A stretch of 64,000 nucleotides of DNA from Fibrobacter sp. UWB2. GTDB taxonomy: Bacteria; Fibrobacterota; Fibrobacteria; Fibrobacterales; Fibrobacteraceae. This document shows positions 51,200-60,380 of the stretch, piece by piece. Position numbers and translations under genes: made by a program. Positions within the stretch are counted from its first letter, which is position 1. Each line of letters begins with the position of its first letter. The stretch covers positions 310,001-374,000 of the forward strand of contig NZ_MWQK01000004.1 in assembly GCF_002210425.1 (NCBI RefSeq). The letters are read 5' to 3'. The notes below the pieces were generated by a model, which made no database searches, was not told the origin of the DNA, and saw only the letters and a program-made list of their open reading frames with translations.

Positions 51200-52036
51200 C
51201 TACCTCAGTCGGTCAAACTTTTTCATTTCTTTGTCCAAAAACGTGTCGACGTACTTGGCGTAAATAAGCGTCGTATCCAAGTTGCGGTGGCCGAGAAGTT
51301 TGCTTGTTGCAGGTAACGGGATTCCAATCGTGATGCACGTTGTTGCAAAAGTATGCCGTGCCAGGTGGCAATGGACATGCTTGTAATGCCCTAGCTTTTT
51401 AGCGGCCTTGCGGAGCGTGCGATTGAATGTCGAATTGTCCACCACATGAAACACACGCCCAGACGTTAGCGGGTTCGGGAGCAACAGCCGCGCCTGCACA
51501 GGAATCGGGATGTACACAGCCTCGCCCGTCTTATGCATTTGCTTACGGATTTTCCAGTCGAAGATTTCCGAAGCATCAAGCGTACGCAAGTCCCCGTAAC
51601 GGAGCCCCGTAAAACAGCTGAACAGGAACACGCGCATCACGTCATCTTCTGCCCGTGTCAAAGCGACATGCGACTCCATGTAACTCAAATAAAGATGTTT
51701 CAGCTCACGCAACGTCAAAAATCCACGACGCGAATAGGCACGCCCCACCTTCACGTTTTCAAACGGGTCGCCATGAATCACTCCGTCCGCCTTCATCTTG
51801 TTGCAAAAAATACGGAACACCGAAAGCGCCTTGACCACAGTCGCTTCTTTATTGTGGAGCGTTTCCAAGTAGCGCTTGTAATTCCGCACTGTCTCAGAAG
51901 TCACAGCATCGCATTCGAGCTCCGGTTCAAAAAGCGCAATTTTCTTCAAATTCCAGTAATACGTGCGTACCGTCAAAGGTGCGAGTTCATCGGCATCCTT
52001 CTTTAAATAGTCTAGCGCACAGTCCAAAAAACGCAT
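51200..52036 (-). CDS. Tyrosine recombinase (phage integrase family)
   Basis: 278 residues, with an N-terminal SAM-like DNA-binding domain (about 1-100) and a catalytic domain. The catalytic residues are all visible: Arg146 (TGLRYGD), Lys169 (MHKTGE), His224-x-x-Arg227 (HLARH), His250 (LLGHRN) and Tyr259 (LIYAKY). It could resolve chromosome dimers or mobilise DNA. No attachment site, other mobile genes or cargo are visible on either side, so it is not part of an evident element. GGAGG precedes the ATG with 4 nt spacing. Divergent from the diguanylate cyclase gene. Confidence 0.9.
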   Translation of the reverse strand: MRFLDCALDYLKKDADELAPLTVRTYYWNLKKIALFEPELECDAVTSETVRNYKRYLETLHNKEATVVKALSVFRIFCNKMKADGVIHGDPFENVKVGRAYSRRGFLTLRELKHLYLSYMESHVALTRAEDDVMRVFLFSCFTGLRYGDLRTLDASEIFDWKIRKQMHKTGEAVYIPIPVQARLLLPNPLTSGRVFHVVDNSTFNRTLRKAAKKLGHYKHVHCHLARHTFATTCITIGIPLPATSKLLGHRNLDTTLIYAKYVDTFLDKEMKKFDRLR

Positions 52037-52100
52037 AAAACCTCCAATTGTTTATATATTTATGCTAACGTATTTATTACACGTTTTTACGGAGGGAACC

Positions 52101-53231
52101 ATGAACGATATTATCCAGGCGGTAAACATCTGTATCGACTTGTTCAGCCTTTCCATATTGTTCCTCATTTTGGTTCTCCTCTGGGTCGGGCATTGGCGTA
52201 ACGACAGGCTTCAGTACAACTTTACAGGCATGATAATCGCCTACCACGGCGTGATTATCACGTACGCCATCATCCACTTTTGCGACGGTGAACTTTCGGC
52301 CCCAGTTTATACCATTGTCGATTTAGTCAGCTTTGTTTCAAGCGCGCTGTGCATATACTACTTTTCGCAGTACGTATTTGCATTCCTCGAAAACAGGAAA
52401 TGCGAACTACGTAAAATCACGCGCTATACCATTTATGCACTTTGCGTTCTCGACTTTTTGCTGAACGTCGGCGTAGACATCTCTACAGGCGACATTACCC
52501 GCGACTGGACTTCAAACGAGACAATCGTTTCTTGGCTTGCCACAGGCGTTTGGGGCATTCTCATGACGGGAATCATCATTTATTACCGCAAGCAGTTTGG
52601 ACTACGGACTTTTACCTTCTTTATCATCTACTTTATTCTGCCCTTTATTGCAGGCTCGGCAGCTCCGTTTGTCGAAGGGATCCGCGTGGATATCGTCAGC
52701 GTGGTCTTCGTAATTGTCTGCCTTTTTGTCGGTGTTCAGGTCAGCGAAAACACATCGCATAAAATGTTCGAAAAACTGAGTTTCAACGACGCCATGACGG
52801 GACTTTTCAACAGAAACTACCTTGTGATGCACCCCGACGATGTGAAGCGCAAGCTCCCATGCAGTTACGTGATGTTTGACCTAAACCACCTCAAGGAAAT
52901 TAACGACAACTACGGACACAGCAAGGGTGATGAATACATACGAAACTTTGCCGAGATTCTAAAGAAGATTCTCCCCGAAAACGCCGAAGCCATCCGCACC
53001 GGAGGCGATGAATTTTTGGTGATTATTCCCAAATTCAACCGCGCAAAATGTGAAGCGTTTTTAAGCCGTTTCATTGAGGAATCCAAACAAACTCAAGTTC
53101 AGGGAATTACGGAAAGCGCCGCCTACGGCTTTGCGGTCCGCACGACAGGCTTGCAATCCGAAGAAGAGGTCATCGCAGCCGCCGACAGGCAGATGTACCT
53201 GCAAAAGAAGGCGTCACGGGAAGGGAGATAA
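52101..53231 (+). CDS. Membrane-bound diguanylate cyclase
   Basis: 376 residues. About seven hydrophobic helices (1-210) precede a GGDEF domain (about 220-370): DAMTGLFNRNYL, FDLNHLKEINDNYGHSKGDE and the intact active-site GGDEF at residues 301-305, followed by the C-terminal AADRQMYLQKK. It makes cyclic di-GMP in response to an unknown membrane signal. The start at 52101 has GGAGGG 5 nt upstream; an ATG at 52062 would sit in the promoter (TATATTTATG). Confidence 0.92.
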   Translation: MNDIIQAVNICIDLFSLSILFLILVLLWVGHWRNDRLQYNFTGMIIAYHGVIITYAIIHFCDGELSAPVYTIVDLVSFVSSALCIYYFSQYVFAFLENRKCELRKITRYTIYALCVLDFLLNVGVDISTGDITRDWTSNETIVSWLATGVWGILMTGIIIYYRKQFGLRTFTFFIIYFILPFIAGSAAPFVEGIRVDIVSVVFVIVCLFVGVQVSENTSHKMFEKLSFNDAMTGLFNRNYLVMHPDDVKRKLPCSYVMFDLNHLKEINDNYGHSKGDEYIRNFAEILKKILPENAEAIRTGGDEFLVIIPKFNRAKCEAFLSRFIEESKQTQVQGITESAAYGFAVRTTGLQSEEEVIAAADRQMYLQKKASREGR

Positions 53232-53232
53232 T

Positions 53233-53264
53233 AAAAAGACCTGGAACAAAGTCCAGGTCTTTTT
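53233..53264. terminator. Bidirectional terminator between the cyclase and a Rpn gene
   Basis: 13-bp stem AAAAAGACCTGGA / TCCAGGTCTTTTT; T-rich on the plus side and also on the minus side. Confidence 0.88.
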
Positions 53265-53293
53265 GCAAATTTATAGGAAGGCTCGTGAGCAAT

Positions 53294-54238
53294 TCAGGTT
53301 TTATCTAAATCAGCCTTAATTGCCAAAACATCAGCTTCAGAAAGCTCTGTGAACTCCGTAATTTCTTCGATGGGCTTGTGTTTCAACAGCATTTTCTTCG
53401 CAATTTCGCGACTTCTTTGATCACGACCTTGCTGCAAGCCTGTATCAACCGATGCCTTATGAATTGCGTATTCATCCCACTTGGCTTTCTGTGCTTCGTC
53501 AATCATTTTCTGTTCCTCTTTCGATAATTTAGCCAATTTCGCTGTTGAAAACAAGAGCTCGAACACCGTGTTTGCATACTGCTTGGGCATCTGCGTCATG
53601 TTTTTCATGTTCTTAAGAGCATAAAGCGCCTTGTCAAGCATCGTTTCAAGTTCGTCCAAAGGCTTATTGAACTTCGGAAGCTCCACAAAAGCAAAGCTGA
53701 GAGTATCGCTGATGCAAGATCCATTGATTTCGCGAAGCTTTGCACGGCGGATGTAGCGATCATCGGCAAACACATTAAATTCCATAAAAACAACTGTAAC
53801 AACAGGATTCAATTCGTAATTGTACTTTTTGCCGCGTCGCCCCTGAGCAATGATTGTTTGCGAAGCATAATATATTGAACGGTTAACTATGTTTTCCTGA
53901 AAAAGAATCTGCACTTCAATGATGAACCTACGCTGGGCAGAATCAATACAGTGCAAGTCGAATACCGAAGTACGATTTTCATTCGAACCGTCGCTGTATT
54001 CCTTGTTACGAGACTGCACATCGACAATCGGTGACGCTATTTCGCCTTCAAGTACGGCGTTCAAAAGCGCAATCAAACATACTTTGTTCTGCGAGTCAGG
54101 ATTGAAAGCCTTCTTGAAAGTCCTATCGAGAAGAAGATCCGCGAAAACACCTGCCCCTTTGTATTCTTCAAAAGTCTTTGCTTCGCCAATCATTTCACCA
54201 TGGCCATTTTTTGTTTCGGTCTCAATATTATTTCCCAT
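53294..54238 (-). CDS. Rpn-family PD-(D/E)XK nuclease (putative transposase), intact
   Basis: 314 residues. The nuclease core carries Asp94 (TSVFDLHC) and Glu108-x-Gln110 (FIIEVQ), the D...ExQ signature. Downstream are the helical domain (YDYELNP-like, MPKQYANTVFELLFST) and the final helix LSEADVLAIKADLDK, which is almost identical to that of the remnant at 5370-5723. Such proteins are reported to promote recombination and are expanded in many genomes. This copy is uninterrupted. It shares a 48-bp upstream element with the copy at 4217. Confidence 0.88.
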   Translation of the reverse strand: MGNNIETETKNGHGEMIGEAKTFEEYKGAGVFADLLLDRTFKKAFNPDSQNKVCLIALLNAVLEGEIASPIVDVQSRNKEYSDGSNENRTSVFDLHCIDSAQRRFIIEVQILFQENIVNRSIYYASQTIIAQGRRGKKYNYELNPVVTVVFMEFNVFADDRYIRRAKLREINGSCISDTLSFAFVELPKFNKPLDELETMLDKALYALKNMKNMTQMPKQYANTVFELLFSTAKLAKLSKEEQKMIDEAQKAKWDEYAIHKASVDTGLQQGRDQRSREIAKKMLLKHKPIEEITEFTELSEADVLAIKADLDKT

Positions 54239-54287
54239 ATTTTTCCAGTGTTAAAACACCCGATAATGTCGGGTTCATAGACAGAAA

Positions 54288-54335
54288 AACGCTCCCCGTC
54301 CTTTATATTAACACGTTTTAGAAGCCCATTTGGCC
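54288..54335 (-). promoter_or_regulatory. 48-bp upstream element of the Rpn gene (copy 2)
   Basis: On the minus strand it reads GGCCAAATGGGC, 8 nt, CGTGTTAATATAA, GGGGA and CGTT, matching the element at 4145-4192 in order and total length. It is followed by a small hairpin (CCCGA/TCGGG around 54259-54273) before the ATG. Confidence 0.6.
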
Positions 54336-54378
54336 TAATAATTCTCAAAGATTTTTTTAATTTTACAATAGATAAAAT

Positions 54379-55260
54379 TCATCGCGAAATGCCACACTTT
54401 TTCACAAGCTTTTCTTTAAACTCTTTATCTTCCATGGCATCCAGCAAATCAAGGATATCTTCTTTTTCGGCGTATTTTCCGTTCCATCCGATTTCACAGG
54501 ATTCGTCAATGTGAAAAGAGCCCTTGTACTCATCATTCAAAAAGCAATCGGCAAGGAGGAGGTATTTCCCGCTCTTTTCAAAGAAGTCTTCATCCGCAGT
54601 CACGGCAGGCAACAACTCAATATCTTTTGTCAGAGATTGAATATCTTTTATATCCAAATCGCGCATTTTAGACATTTTTGTTCCTTCTAAAGAATTATTT
54701 TCAGGAACATAAATGCTGCACATATAATCCTTATTATAACTATGAATTTGGGCAGAACGGATTATACTTTCGCAAATAGAAGAATCAACTAGGTCGGGAT
54801 AATAAATAAACTCAACTATTTCAGGAGGTTGCCAACTTTTTCGCTTTAACGGAGTTCGATCAGACCAAATATAAACTTGTCGCTTTTTAGTTTTTACTCC
54901 ATCGATAGTTACAACCGTATCAAGCCTTCCCGCCTCGCTAAACTCATTAGGATTTTTTGGAGGCAAAAACGAAATCGGATATGCACCATGATAGTACGTC
55001 ATTTGAATGAAAGTCATAAGCTTACGCCCTACAGAGTCTTTAATTTCGTAAATACCCAACTCAAAATGAGGAATATTTTCCACAGAATATCCCTTGGGCA
55101 ACGCTATATGAAATGGCCGCAGAACAAAATAGTCTTTTGTATAAACAGATCCCGACTCCTTTAAACTAGAAACTGGTTCCTCGTTCGTTTTTGAACAAGA
55201 AACGCAAAACAAGGTCAAAAGGATTGCAACAAAAACACTTATTAACTTCGGGGATTTCAT
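54379..55260 (-). CDS. Lipoprotein of unknown function
   Basis: 293 residues. Lipobox-like end VSCS (Cys22) after MKSPKLISVFVAILLTLF. The mature protein has a beta-rich core with a substitution-prone central part (YYHGAYPISFLPPKNPNE, KKRQVYIWSDRTPLKRKSW) and an acidic C-terminal helix (DILDLLDAMEDKEFKEKLV). I do not recognise a family. Start at 55260, consistent with the signal sequence; the upstream ATG at 55287 adds nine residues that do not fit a signal peptide. Confidence 0.65.
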   Translation of the reverse strand: MKSPKLISVFVAILLTLFCVSCSKTNEEPVSSLKESGSVYTKDYFVLRPFHIALPKGYSVENIPHFELGIYEIKDSVGRKLMTFIQMTYYHGAYPISFLPPKNPNEFSEAGRLDTVVTIDGVKTKKRQVYIWSDRTPLKRKSWQPPEIVEFIYYPDLVDSSICESIIRSAQIHSYNKDYMCSIYVPENNSLEGTKMSKMRDLDIKDIQSLTKDIELLPAVTADEDFFEKSGKYLLLADCFLNDEYKGSFHIDESCEIGWNGKYAEKEDILDLLDAMEDKEFKEKLVKKCGISR

Positions 55261-55305
55261 CGTTGTATAAACTACATAAATAAACATACAGAATGCAAAA
55301 AATTT

Positions 55306-55336
55306 AGCCTATGGAGTTTATCCATAGGCTGTTTTT
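55306..55336 (-). terminator. Terminator of the argB-argD operon
   Basis: Perfect 10-bp stem AGCCTATGGA / TCCATAGGCT with a 5-nt loop. On the minus strand it is followed by AAATTTTTT. Confidence 0.7.
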
Positions 55337-55340
55337 AAAA

Positions 55341-55371
55341 GGTGATGCCCGATCAGATCGGGCATGACAAG
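55341..55371. repeat. ATGAC-tailed palindromic repeat
   Basis: GTGATGCCCGATCAGATCGG followed by GCATGACAA, between argD and its terminator hairpin. Confidence 0.8.
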
Positions 55372-55382
55372 TGCGCCGCGGT

Positions 55383-56594
55383 TTACTTTGTAGCTGTTGC
55401 AAAAGCCTTTTCAAGCTTTGCTAAAGCTTCGTCGCATTCGGCAGCGGAGACGTTCAACGGCGGGAGCAAACGGAGCACGTTGCCCTTAGCGCTGAGAACC
55501 ATCATGCCTTCGTCGCGAGCAGCAGCAATCACGTTGCCGACCGGGAGAGATTCGTCGAGAGCGAGGCCGAGAATAAGGCCTTCACCACGCACGCTCTTCA
55601 CTGCCGGGAACTTAGCAGCAATCGCTTCGAGGCCAGCCTTGAGCTGAGCGGAGCGAGCTTCGACATTGGCGAGGAATTCCGGCTTTGCAATCTGGTTCAC
55701 GACAGCGAGACCCACTGCGCAAGCAACCGGGTTACCACCAAACGTCGTGCCATGATCGCCTGCCTTGAGCTGGTCAGCAACCTTCTGGCGGAGGAGCACT
55801 GCACCGAGCGGGAGACCACCGCCAAGAGCCTTGGCAAGCGACACGAGGTCAGCATCAATGCCATGCTTCTGGAGGCCAAGGAATGTGCCGAGACGGCCCA
55901 TACCTGCCTGGACTTCGTCGACAATCACGAGGCAGCCGAATTCTTTCTTCAAGCTGTTGATTGCAGCGACCATTTCATCGGAAACGGTCATCACGCCACC
56001 TTCGGCAGCGAGAGATTCAAGCATGATAGCGCAAGTGTCGCTGTTGACTTCGGCCTTGAGGGCAGCCACATCGTTCCAAGGAACGTGAACAAAGTCACCC
56101 GGCATGGAGCCAAAGCCTTCGCGGATGGCCGGCTGACCCGTTGCAGAAAGGGCTGCAAACGTACGACCGTGGAAGCTGTTGATGAACGTTACGATCTTCT
56201 GGCGGTTCTTTTCACCCTTGCGATCGAAATACTTACGAGCAAACTTGATGCAGCCTTCGTTAGCTTCGGTACCGGAGTTGCAGAAGAATGCCTTGTCGAA
56301 TCCCGTTGCAGCGAGGAGAGCCTTAGCGAGGTTCACCTGCGGGTAGTTCGGATAAAGGTTCGAAATGTGGAAGAAGCTGTCCATCTGTTCTTCGACAGCC
56401 TTCTTGATAGCAGCATTCTGGTGGCCGAGAGCGTTCACGGCGATGCCAGCGACAAAGTCAAGATACTTCTTGCCGTTCTTGTCGAACAAGTAAGAACCTT
56501 CGCCACGGACAAATTCAATATTGGCCTTACCGTAAAGCGGGGCGATAAACTGCTTGTCTTCTTCAAAAATGGAATTAGCCAAGGATTGTGCCAT
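55383..56594 (-). CDS. argD: Acetylornithine aminotransferase
   Basis: 403 residues, PLP-dependent. It converts N-acetylglutamate semialdehyde to N-acetylornithine. Family blocks: FCNSGTEANEGCIKFARKY, FINSFHGRTFAALSATGQ, VDEVQAGMGRLG, SLAKALGGGLPLGA with the PLP Lys, and HGTTFGGNPVACA. The start at 56594 overlaps the end of argB by 20 nt, so the pair is translated together in a short arginine operon. Other arginine genes are not in the window. Confidence 0.95.
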   Translation of the reverse strand: MAQSLANSIFEEDKQFIAPLYGKANIEFVRGEGSYLFDKNGKKYLDFVAGIAVNALGHQNAAIKKAVEEQMDSFFHISNLYPNYPQVNLAKALLAATGFDKAFFCNSGTEANEGCIKFARKYFDRKGEKNRQKIVTFINSFHGRTFAALSATGQPAIREGFGSMPGDFVHVPWNDVAALKAEVNSDTCAIMLESLAAEGGVMTVSDEMVAAINSLKKEFGCLVIVDEVQAGMGRLGTFLGLQKHGIDADLVSLAKALGGGLPLGAVLLRQKVADQLKAGDHGTTFGGNPVACAVGLAVVNQIAKPEFLANVEARSAQLKAGLEAIAAKFPAVKSVRGEGLILGLALDESLPVGNVIAAARDEGMMVLSAKGNVLRLLPPLNVSAAECDEALAKLEKAFATATK

Positions 56595-57366
56595 AGTTCA
56601 GTTCTCCATTAATTTGTTTTACAAAGTGGTCGGCATCCTTCCAGCCGACAATGTGAATGCTCTTGAGGCCGCGTTCAATGCTCTTGAAGCTTTCGCGGAC
56701 CTTCGGAATCATGCCGCCGTTGATGACGCCAGAAGCGATGAGGGCTTCGCTTGCATCTTCCGTGAGTTCCGGAATGACGGTCTTGGTATCGTCCATCACG
56801 CCCGGGACATCGCTCACCAGCACGAACTGGTCAGCGTGGAGTGCCACAGCCAGTTCGCTTGCGGCAGTATCGGCATTCACGTTCCAGCTCACAGCCTTAC
56901 CGTTTTCGTCAGGACCGATAGAGATCGGGCTTACGACCGGGACAAAGCCAGCAGACCAAAGCGTTTCCACAATCTGCGGATTGACCTTCTTGACTTCGCC
57001 CACGAGGCCAAGATCCACCTTGCCCTGCTTCTTGACCACTTCAAACAACTTGCCATCGACGCCACTGAGGCCGACAGCGTTGCAATTGTTTTCGAGGAGC
57101 ATTCGCACGAGCTTCTTGTTGACGTGACCCGAGAGTGTCATTTCGACCATCTTCATGATAGAAGGCGTCGTGACTCGGAGACCGTCGATAAAGGTGGGTT
57201 GTTCTCGGAGCAAGGAGATGTTCTCGTTGATGTCCTTGCCACCGCCGTGCACCACGGCCACTTGGCAGCCCATAGCCGGAAGCTTGCTGACTGCCGCCAC
57301 AAAATCGGCCAACTTAGCTTCGTCGATCGCCAAGCTGCCACCAATTTTTACAACCACTTTTTTCAT
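56575..57366 (-). CDS. argB: Acetylglutamate kinase
   Basis: 263 residues. It phosphorylates N-acetylglutamate, the second arginine step. Motifs: KIGGSLA at the N-terminus, VVHGGGKDI, NCNAVGLSGVDG, VSWNVNADTAASELA and GGMIPKV. First gene of the argB-argD pair, with a leader of about 67 nt and a perfect promoter element at 57447-57440. Feedback regulation by arginine occurs in some family members, but the N-terminal helix involved in those is not evident here. Confidence 0.95.
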   Translation of the reverse strand: MKKVVVKIGGSLAIDEAKLADFVAAVSKLPAMGCQVAVVHGGGKDINENISLLREQPTFIDGLRVTTPSIMKMVEMTLSGHVNKKLVRMLLENNCNAVGLSGVDGKLFEVVKKQGKVDLGLVGEVKKVNPQIVETLWSAGFVPVVSPISIGPDENGKAVSWNVNADTAASELAVALHADQFVLVSDVPGVMDDTKTVIPELTEDASEALIASGVINGGMIPKVRESFKSIERGLKSIHIVGWKDADHFVKQINGELNYGTILG

Positions 57367-57439
57367 CGCTTACGATGTCCTCATAATTCTCAGGCGAAAA
57401 GCGAGCACCATTGCCCGGATTAGCCCGAAAAATTTACCG

Positions 57440-57447
57440 CAAATGTA
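57440..57447 (-). promoter_or_regulatory. TAnnTTTG promoter element for argB
   Basis: Perfect TACATTTG, giving a leader of about 67 nt with TGAGGAC before ATG 57366. Confidence 0.6.
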
Positions 57448-57570
57448 GAAAAAGGAACTCTAGGCTTACCACGAAGGATTAATTTTTAAAAGAAAAAAGC
57501 ACGACTTATTGGTTAAACCTTTTTTTCCCAATTTCTTTCACTTTTTCACTCTTCAAGCGTATTTTTTTTA

Positions 57571-57578
57571 TATCTTTT
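57571..57578 (+). promoter_or_regulatory. TAnnTTTG-like promoter element for the ferredoxin
   Basis: TATCTTTT, followed by GG. The leader of about 25 nt has AAGAGG before ATG 57610. Confidence 0.5.
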
Positions 57579-57609
57579 GGGAAAACCTAACCAATATAAG
57601 AGGTATTTT

Positions 57610-57807
57610 ATGGCAATTACGAAAGTTTGGCTCGATGAATCTAGCGACGAATGCGTCTCCTGCGGCGCTTGCGAAGCAACTTGCGATGCAGTCTTCTCCG
57701 TTCCGGAAAAGATGGTCGTTAAGGAAGGCGTTGACTTCAGCGCTTACGAAAACGAAATCAAGGACGCTGCTGACAGCTGCCCGGCCGGCGTGATCAAGTT
57801 CTCGTAA
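57610..57807 (+). CDS. Small monocluster ferredoxin
   Basis: 65 residues. Cysteine pattern CVSCGACEATC (C-x2-C-x2-C-x3-C) followed later by SCPAGVI, characteristic of small [4Fe-4S] or [3Fe-4S] ferredoxins. It is an electron carrier in the cytoplasm; partner unknown. Start at 57610, after AAGAGG. It is monocistronic with a strong terminator 75 nt downstream. Confidence 0.9.
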   Translation: MAITKVWLDESSDECVSCGACEATCDAVFSVPEKMVVKEGVDFSAYENEIKDAADSCPAGVIKFS

Positions 57808-57828
57808 TTCGAGCATTTAGGCAAAGTT

Positions 57829-57846
57829 ATCGCGGAACCCCGCGAT
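57829..57846. other. Short hairpin after the ferredoxin gene
   Basis: ATCGCGG, loop AACC, CCGCGAT: a perfect 7-bp stem with no T-run, thus not a terminator by itself. Confidence 0.5.
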
Positions 57847-57880
57847 GGTACGAAGCTTTGCTTATCTTGTAAGATTGAAC

Positions 57881-57919
57881 ACAAAAACAGCACTCGATTC
57901 TATCGAGTGCTGTTTTTGT
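57881..57919. terminator. Strong bidirectional terminator between the ferredoxin and tex
   Basis: 18-bp perfect stem with a 3-nt loop: ACAAAAACAGCACTCGAT pairs with its complement at 57902-57919, giving a T-run on each strand. Confidence 0.9.
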
Positions 57920-57950
57920 TTGTTTTGAAAGAGGGATGCCGAAAAGGCGC

Positions 57951-57976
57951 CCCCGGCACAGAGGCCGGGGTGACAT
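57951..57976. repeat. ATGAC-tailed-type palindromic repeat
   Basis: CCCCGGCACAGAGGCCGGGG followed by TGACAT, almost the same as the copy near 8240. Confidence 0.75.
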
Positions 57977-57989
57977 TTTCAATCAAATC

Positions 57990-60380
57990 TTAGAAGCCCT
58001 TCTTCATAGATTTAAGAAGAGCGTTCAGCTTGGCGGGCTGGGCGGCCTGCGGCTTCTTCTGAGCAAAGCCCGGGCGTTCCTTACCGGCAATCTTGTTCTT
58101 GAGGTCGGCAATCGTTGCATGACCCTGGATGCCACCCTGCGGGCGAGCACCACCGTCGCGATGACCGAAGTTACCACGCGGGCCACCCACGCGCTGACCG
58201 CGAGGACCATTAGCGCCAGCACCGGCAACACCGTCCGTCTGTTCCTGCTTCATGGAAAGGCTGATGCGCTTCTGGTTAGCATCGACTGCAACCACGCGAA
58301 CCTTCACCACGTCACCGACCGTAAGCACGTCCTTAGCGTCCGTCACATACTTGTCGCTGATTTCAGAAATGTGTACGAGACCGTCCTGGTGCACACCGAT
58401 GTCCACGAAAGCACCGAAGTTAGCGACGTTCGTCACGACACCTTCCATCCAGCTACCCGTCACGAGGTCGTTGATGGTCTTGATGCGGTCATCGAACTTA
58501 GCATAACGGAATTCCTTACGCGGGTCGCGGCTCGGCTTCTGGAGTTCCTTGAGGATATCTTCCAAAGTAGCACGACCGACTTCGTCGGAGAGGAATTCGT
58601 CGAGCTTGATGCCCTTCACAGCGTCTGCATTGCCGACCATTTCCTTGACCGGAACGCCGACCTTTTCAGCCATCTTTTCGACAAGAGCGTAGTTTTCAGG
58701 ATGCACAGCGGAATCGTCGAGCGGGTTTTCAGCACCCGGGATACGCATAAAGCCTGCGGCCTGTTCGAAAGCCTTCGGGCCAAAACCCTTGACCTTCTTC
58801 AAATCTTCACGGCTTGCATAAGCGCCATTTTCTTCGCGGTACTTCACAATCGCTTCAGAGAGCGTGTTGCTGAGGCCAGCCACGTGAGAGAGGAGCGGAG
58901 CAGAAGCGCTGTTCACGTCGACACCGACCATGTTCACGCAGCTTTCCACGACTTCGTCCAAACGCTTCTTGAGTTCGCGCTGGTTCACGTCGTGCTGGTA
59001 CTGACCCACGCCAATGGACTGCGGATCAACCTTGACAAGTTCAGCGAGCGGGTCCTGCAAGCGGCGGCCAATGGAAATAGCACCACGGGTCGTCACGTCT
59101 TCCTTCGGGAATTCGGCGATAGCAATCATGCTTGCGCTATAGACAGATGCACCAGCTTCGGAGACGATAACGCGCGGCGGAACCTTGCCCTTGAACTTGA
59201 GAGCCATTTCGCCACAGAAAGCGTCCGTTTCGCGGCTAGCCGTACCGTTACCGATAGCGATGAGGTCAATCTGATACTTGTCGATGAGGCTCATCAGATA
59301 AACTGCGGCACCAGCCTTGTCGTTCCACGGTTCATGCGGCTTGATGATGCCGTGATCCATGAACTTGCCGTTCTTGTCGAGCACAGCGACCTTGCAACCC
59401 GTACGGAAACCCGGGTCAAGGGCGAGCACAGCCTTGTGGCCTGCCGGAGCGGCGAGCAAAACGTCCTGGAGATTCTTGGAGAACACCTTGAAAGCTTCTT
59501 CTTCGGCGGCGTCCTTGAGGAGGAGGCGCACTTCGCTTTCCATGCTCGGCTGGAGCAAGCGTTCCCAAGCGTCCTTGCACATATCTTCGAGATACGGCTT
59601 CCAGACAGAGTCGTGCTTGATGACCTGATTCTGGAGGTAACCGATCATTTCTTCGTTCGGGACTTCGATGGAGAGGCGGAGCACCTTTTCCTTTTCGCCA
59701 CGGCGGAGAGCGAGCATACGGTGGCTCGGAATCTTGGAGACCGGTTCGCTAAAGTCGTAGTAGTCCTTGAACTTGGTTTCTTGCTTTTCGAAATCCTTCT
59801 TGACCTTGGAAACCATGACGCCAGTCTTTTCGACCTTGTTGCGGAGGTACTGGCGGTATTCGGCGTTGTCTGCAACTTCTTCGGCGAGGATGTCTGCAGC
59901 ACCCTTGAGGGCGGCACGCGGGTCGGCAAGGCCCTTTTCTTCGGACAAATAAATGCGTGCAATTTCTTCTGCCGTGTTTCCGGTATTTTCCTGAGCCCAC
60001 ATCAGGCGGGCGAGCGGTTCCAGACCAAGTTCCTTTGCAATCGTTGCGCGAGTACGCTTCTTCGGCTTGAACGGAGCGTAAATATCTTCGAGAAGAGTCT
60101 TGTCCTTGCAAGCTTCAATCTGTGCCTTGAGTTCCGGCGTGAGCTTGCCCTGTTCCTCGATGCTCTTGAGGATCGTTTCCTTGCGGTCCACAAGTTCCTG
60201 GAGGTAGTCGCGACGGTGGCTGATGTCGCGGAGTTCAATTTCGTTCAATGTACCCGTCTGGTCCTTACGGTAACGGGCGATAAAGGGGATCGTGCCCCCC
60301 TGGTCCATAAGTTCGAGCGCCTTACTAACGCGCCACACTTCAAGATTCAGCTCTTCAGCAATAATCGCAGAAAAATCCAT
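57990..60380 (-). CDS. tex: Tex-family RNA-binding transcription accessory protein
   Basis: 796 residues. N-terminal helical Tex region (ELNLEVWRVSKALELMDQGGTIPFIARYRKD, in parts), an RNase H-like YqgF domain (AVLALDPGFRTGCKVAVLD), helix-hairpin-helix parts (VGVDVNSASAPLLSHVAGL, LKKVKGFGPKAFEQAAGF) and a C-terminal S1 domain (GVVTNVANFGAFVDIGVHQDGLVHISE). It ends in a Gly/Arg/Pro-rich tail (GPRGQRVGGPRG) and KKG F. Tex binds nucleic acids and affects transcription. A structured leader lies upstream. Confidence 0.96.
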   Translation of the reverse strand: MDFSAIIAEELNLEVWRVSKALELMDQGGTIPFIARYRKDQTGTLNEIELRDISHRRDYLQELVDRKETILKSIEEQGKLTPELKAQIEACKDKTLLEDIYAPFKPKKRTRATIAKELGLEPLARLMWAQENTGNTAEEIARIYLSEEKGLADPRAALKGAADILAEEVADNAEYRQYLRNKVEKTGVMVSKVKKDFEKQETKFKDYYDFSEPVSKIPSHRMLALRRGEKEKVLRLSIEVPNEEMIGYLQNQVIKHDSVWKPYLEDMCKDAWERLLQPSMESEVRLLLKDAAEEEAFKVFSKNLQDVLLAAPAGHKAVLALDPGFRTGCKVAVLDKNGKFMDHGIIKPHEPWNDKAGAAVYLMSLIDKYQIDLIAIGNGTASRETDAFCGEMALKFKGKVPPRVIVSEAGASVYSASMIAIAEFPKEDVTTRGAISIGRRLQDPLAELVKVDPQSIGVGQYQHDVNQRELKKRLDEVVESCVNMVGVDVNSASAPLLSHVAGLSNTLSEAIVKYREENGAYASREDLKKVKGFGPKAFEQAAGFMRIPGAENPLDDSAVHPENYALVEKMAEKVGVPVKEMVGNADAVKGIKLDEFLSDEVGRATLEDILKELQKPSRDPRKEFRYAKFDDRIKTINDLVTGSWMEGVVTNVANFGAFVDIGVHQDGLVHISEISDKYVTDAKDVLTVGDVVKVRVVAVDANQKRISLSMKQEQTDGVAGAGANGPRGQRVGGPRGNFGHRDGGARPQGGIQGHATIADLKNKIAGKERPGFAQKKPQAAQPAKLNALLKSMKKGF

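Noticed and set aside
51200-52036. Integrase as mark of an integrated element
   Set aside because: No tRNA, attachment-site repeat, phage or conjugation gene lies on either side; the neighbours look like ordinary chromosomal genes.
57367-57440. Riboswitch or attenuator in the argB leader
   Set aside because: The leader is only about 67 nt; I see no leader peptide with Arg codons and no terminator/antiterminator pair.
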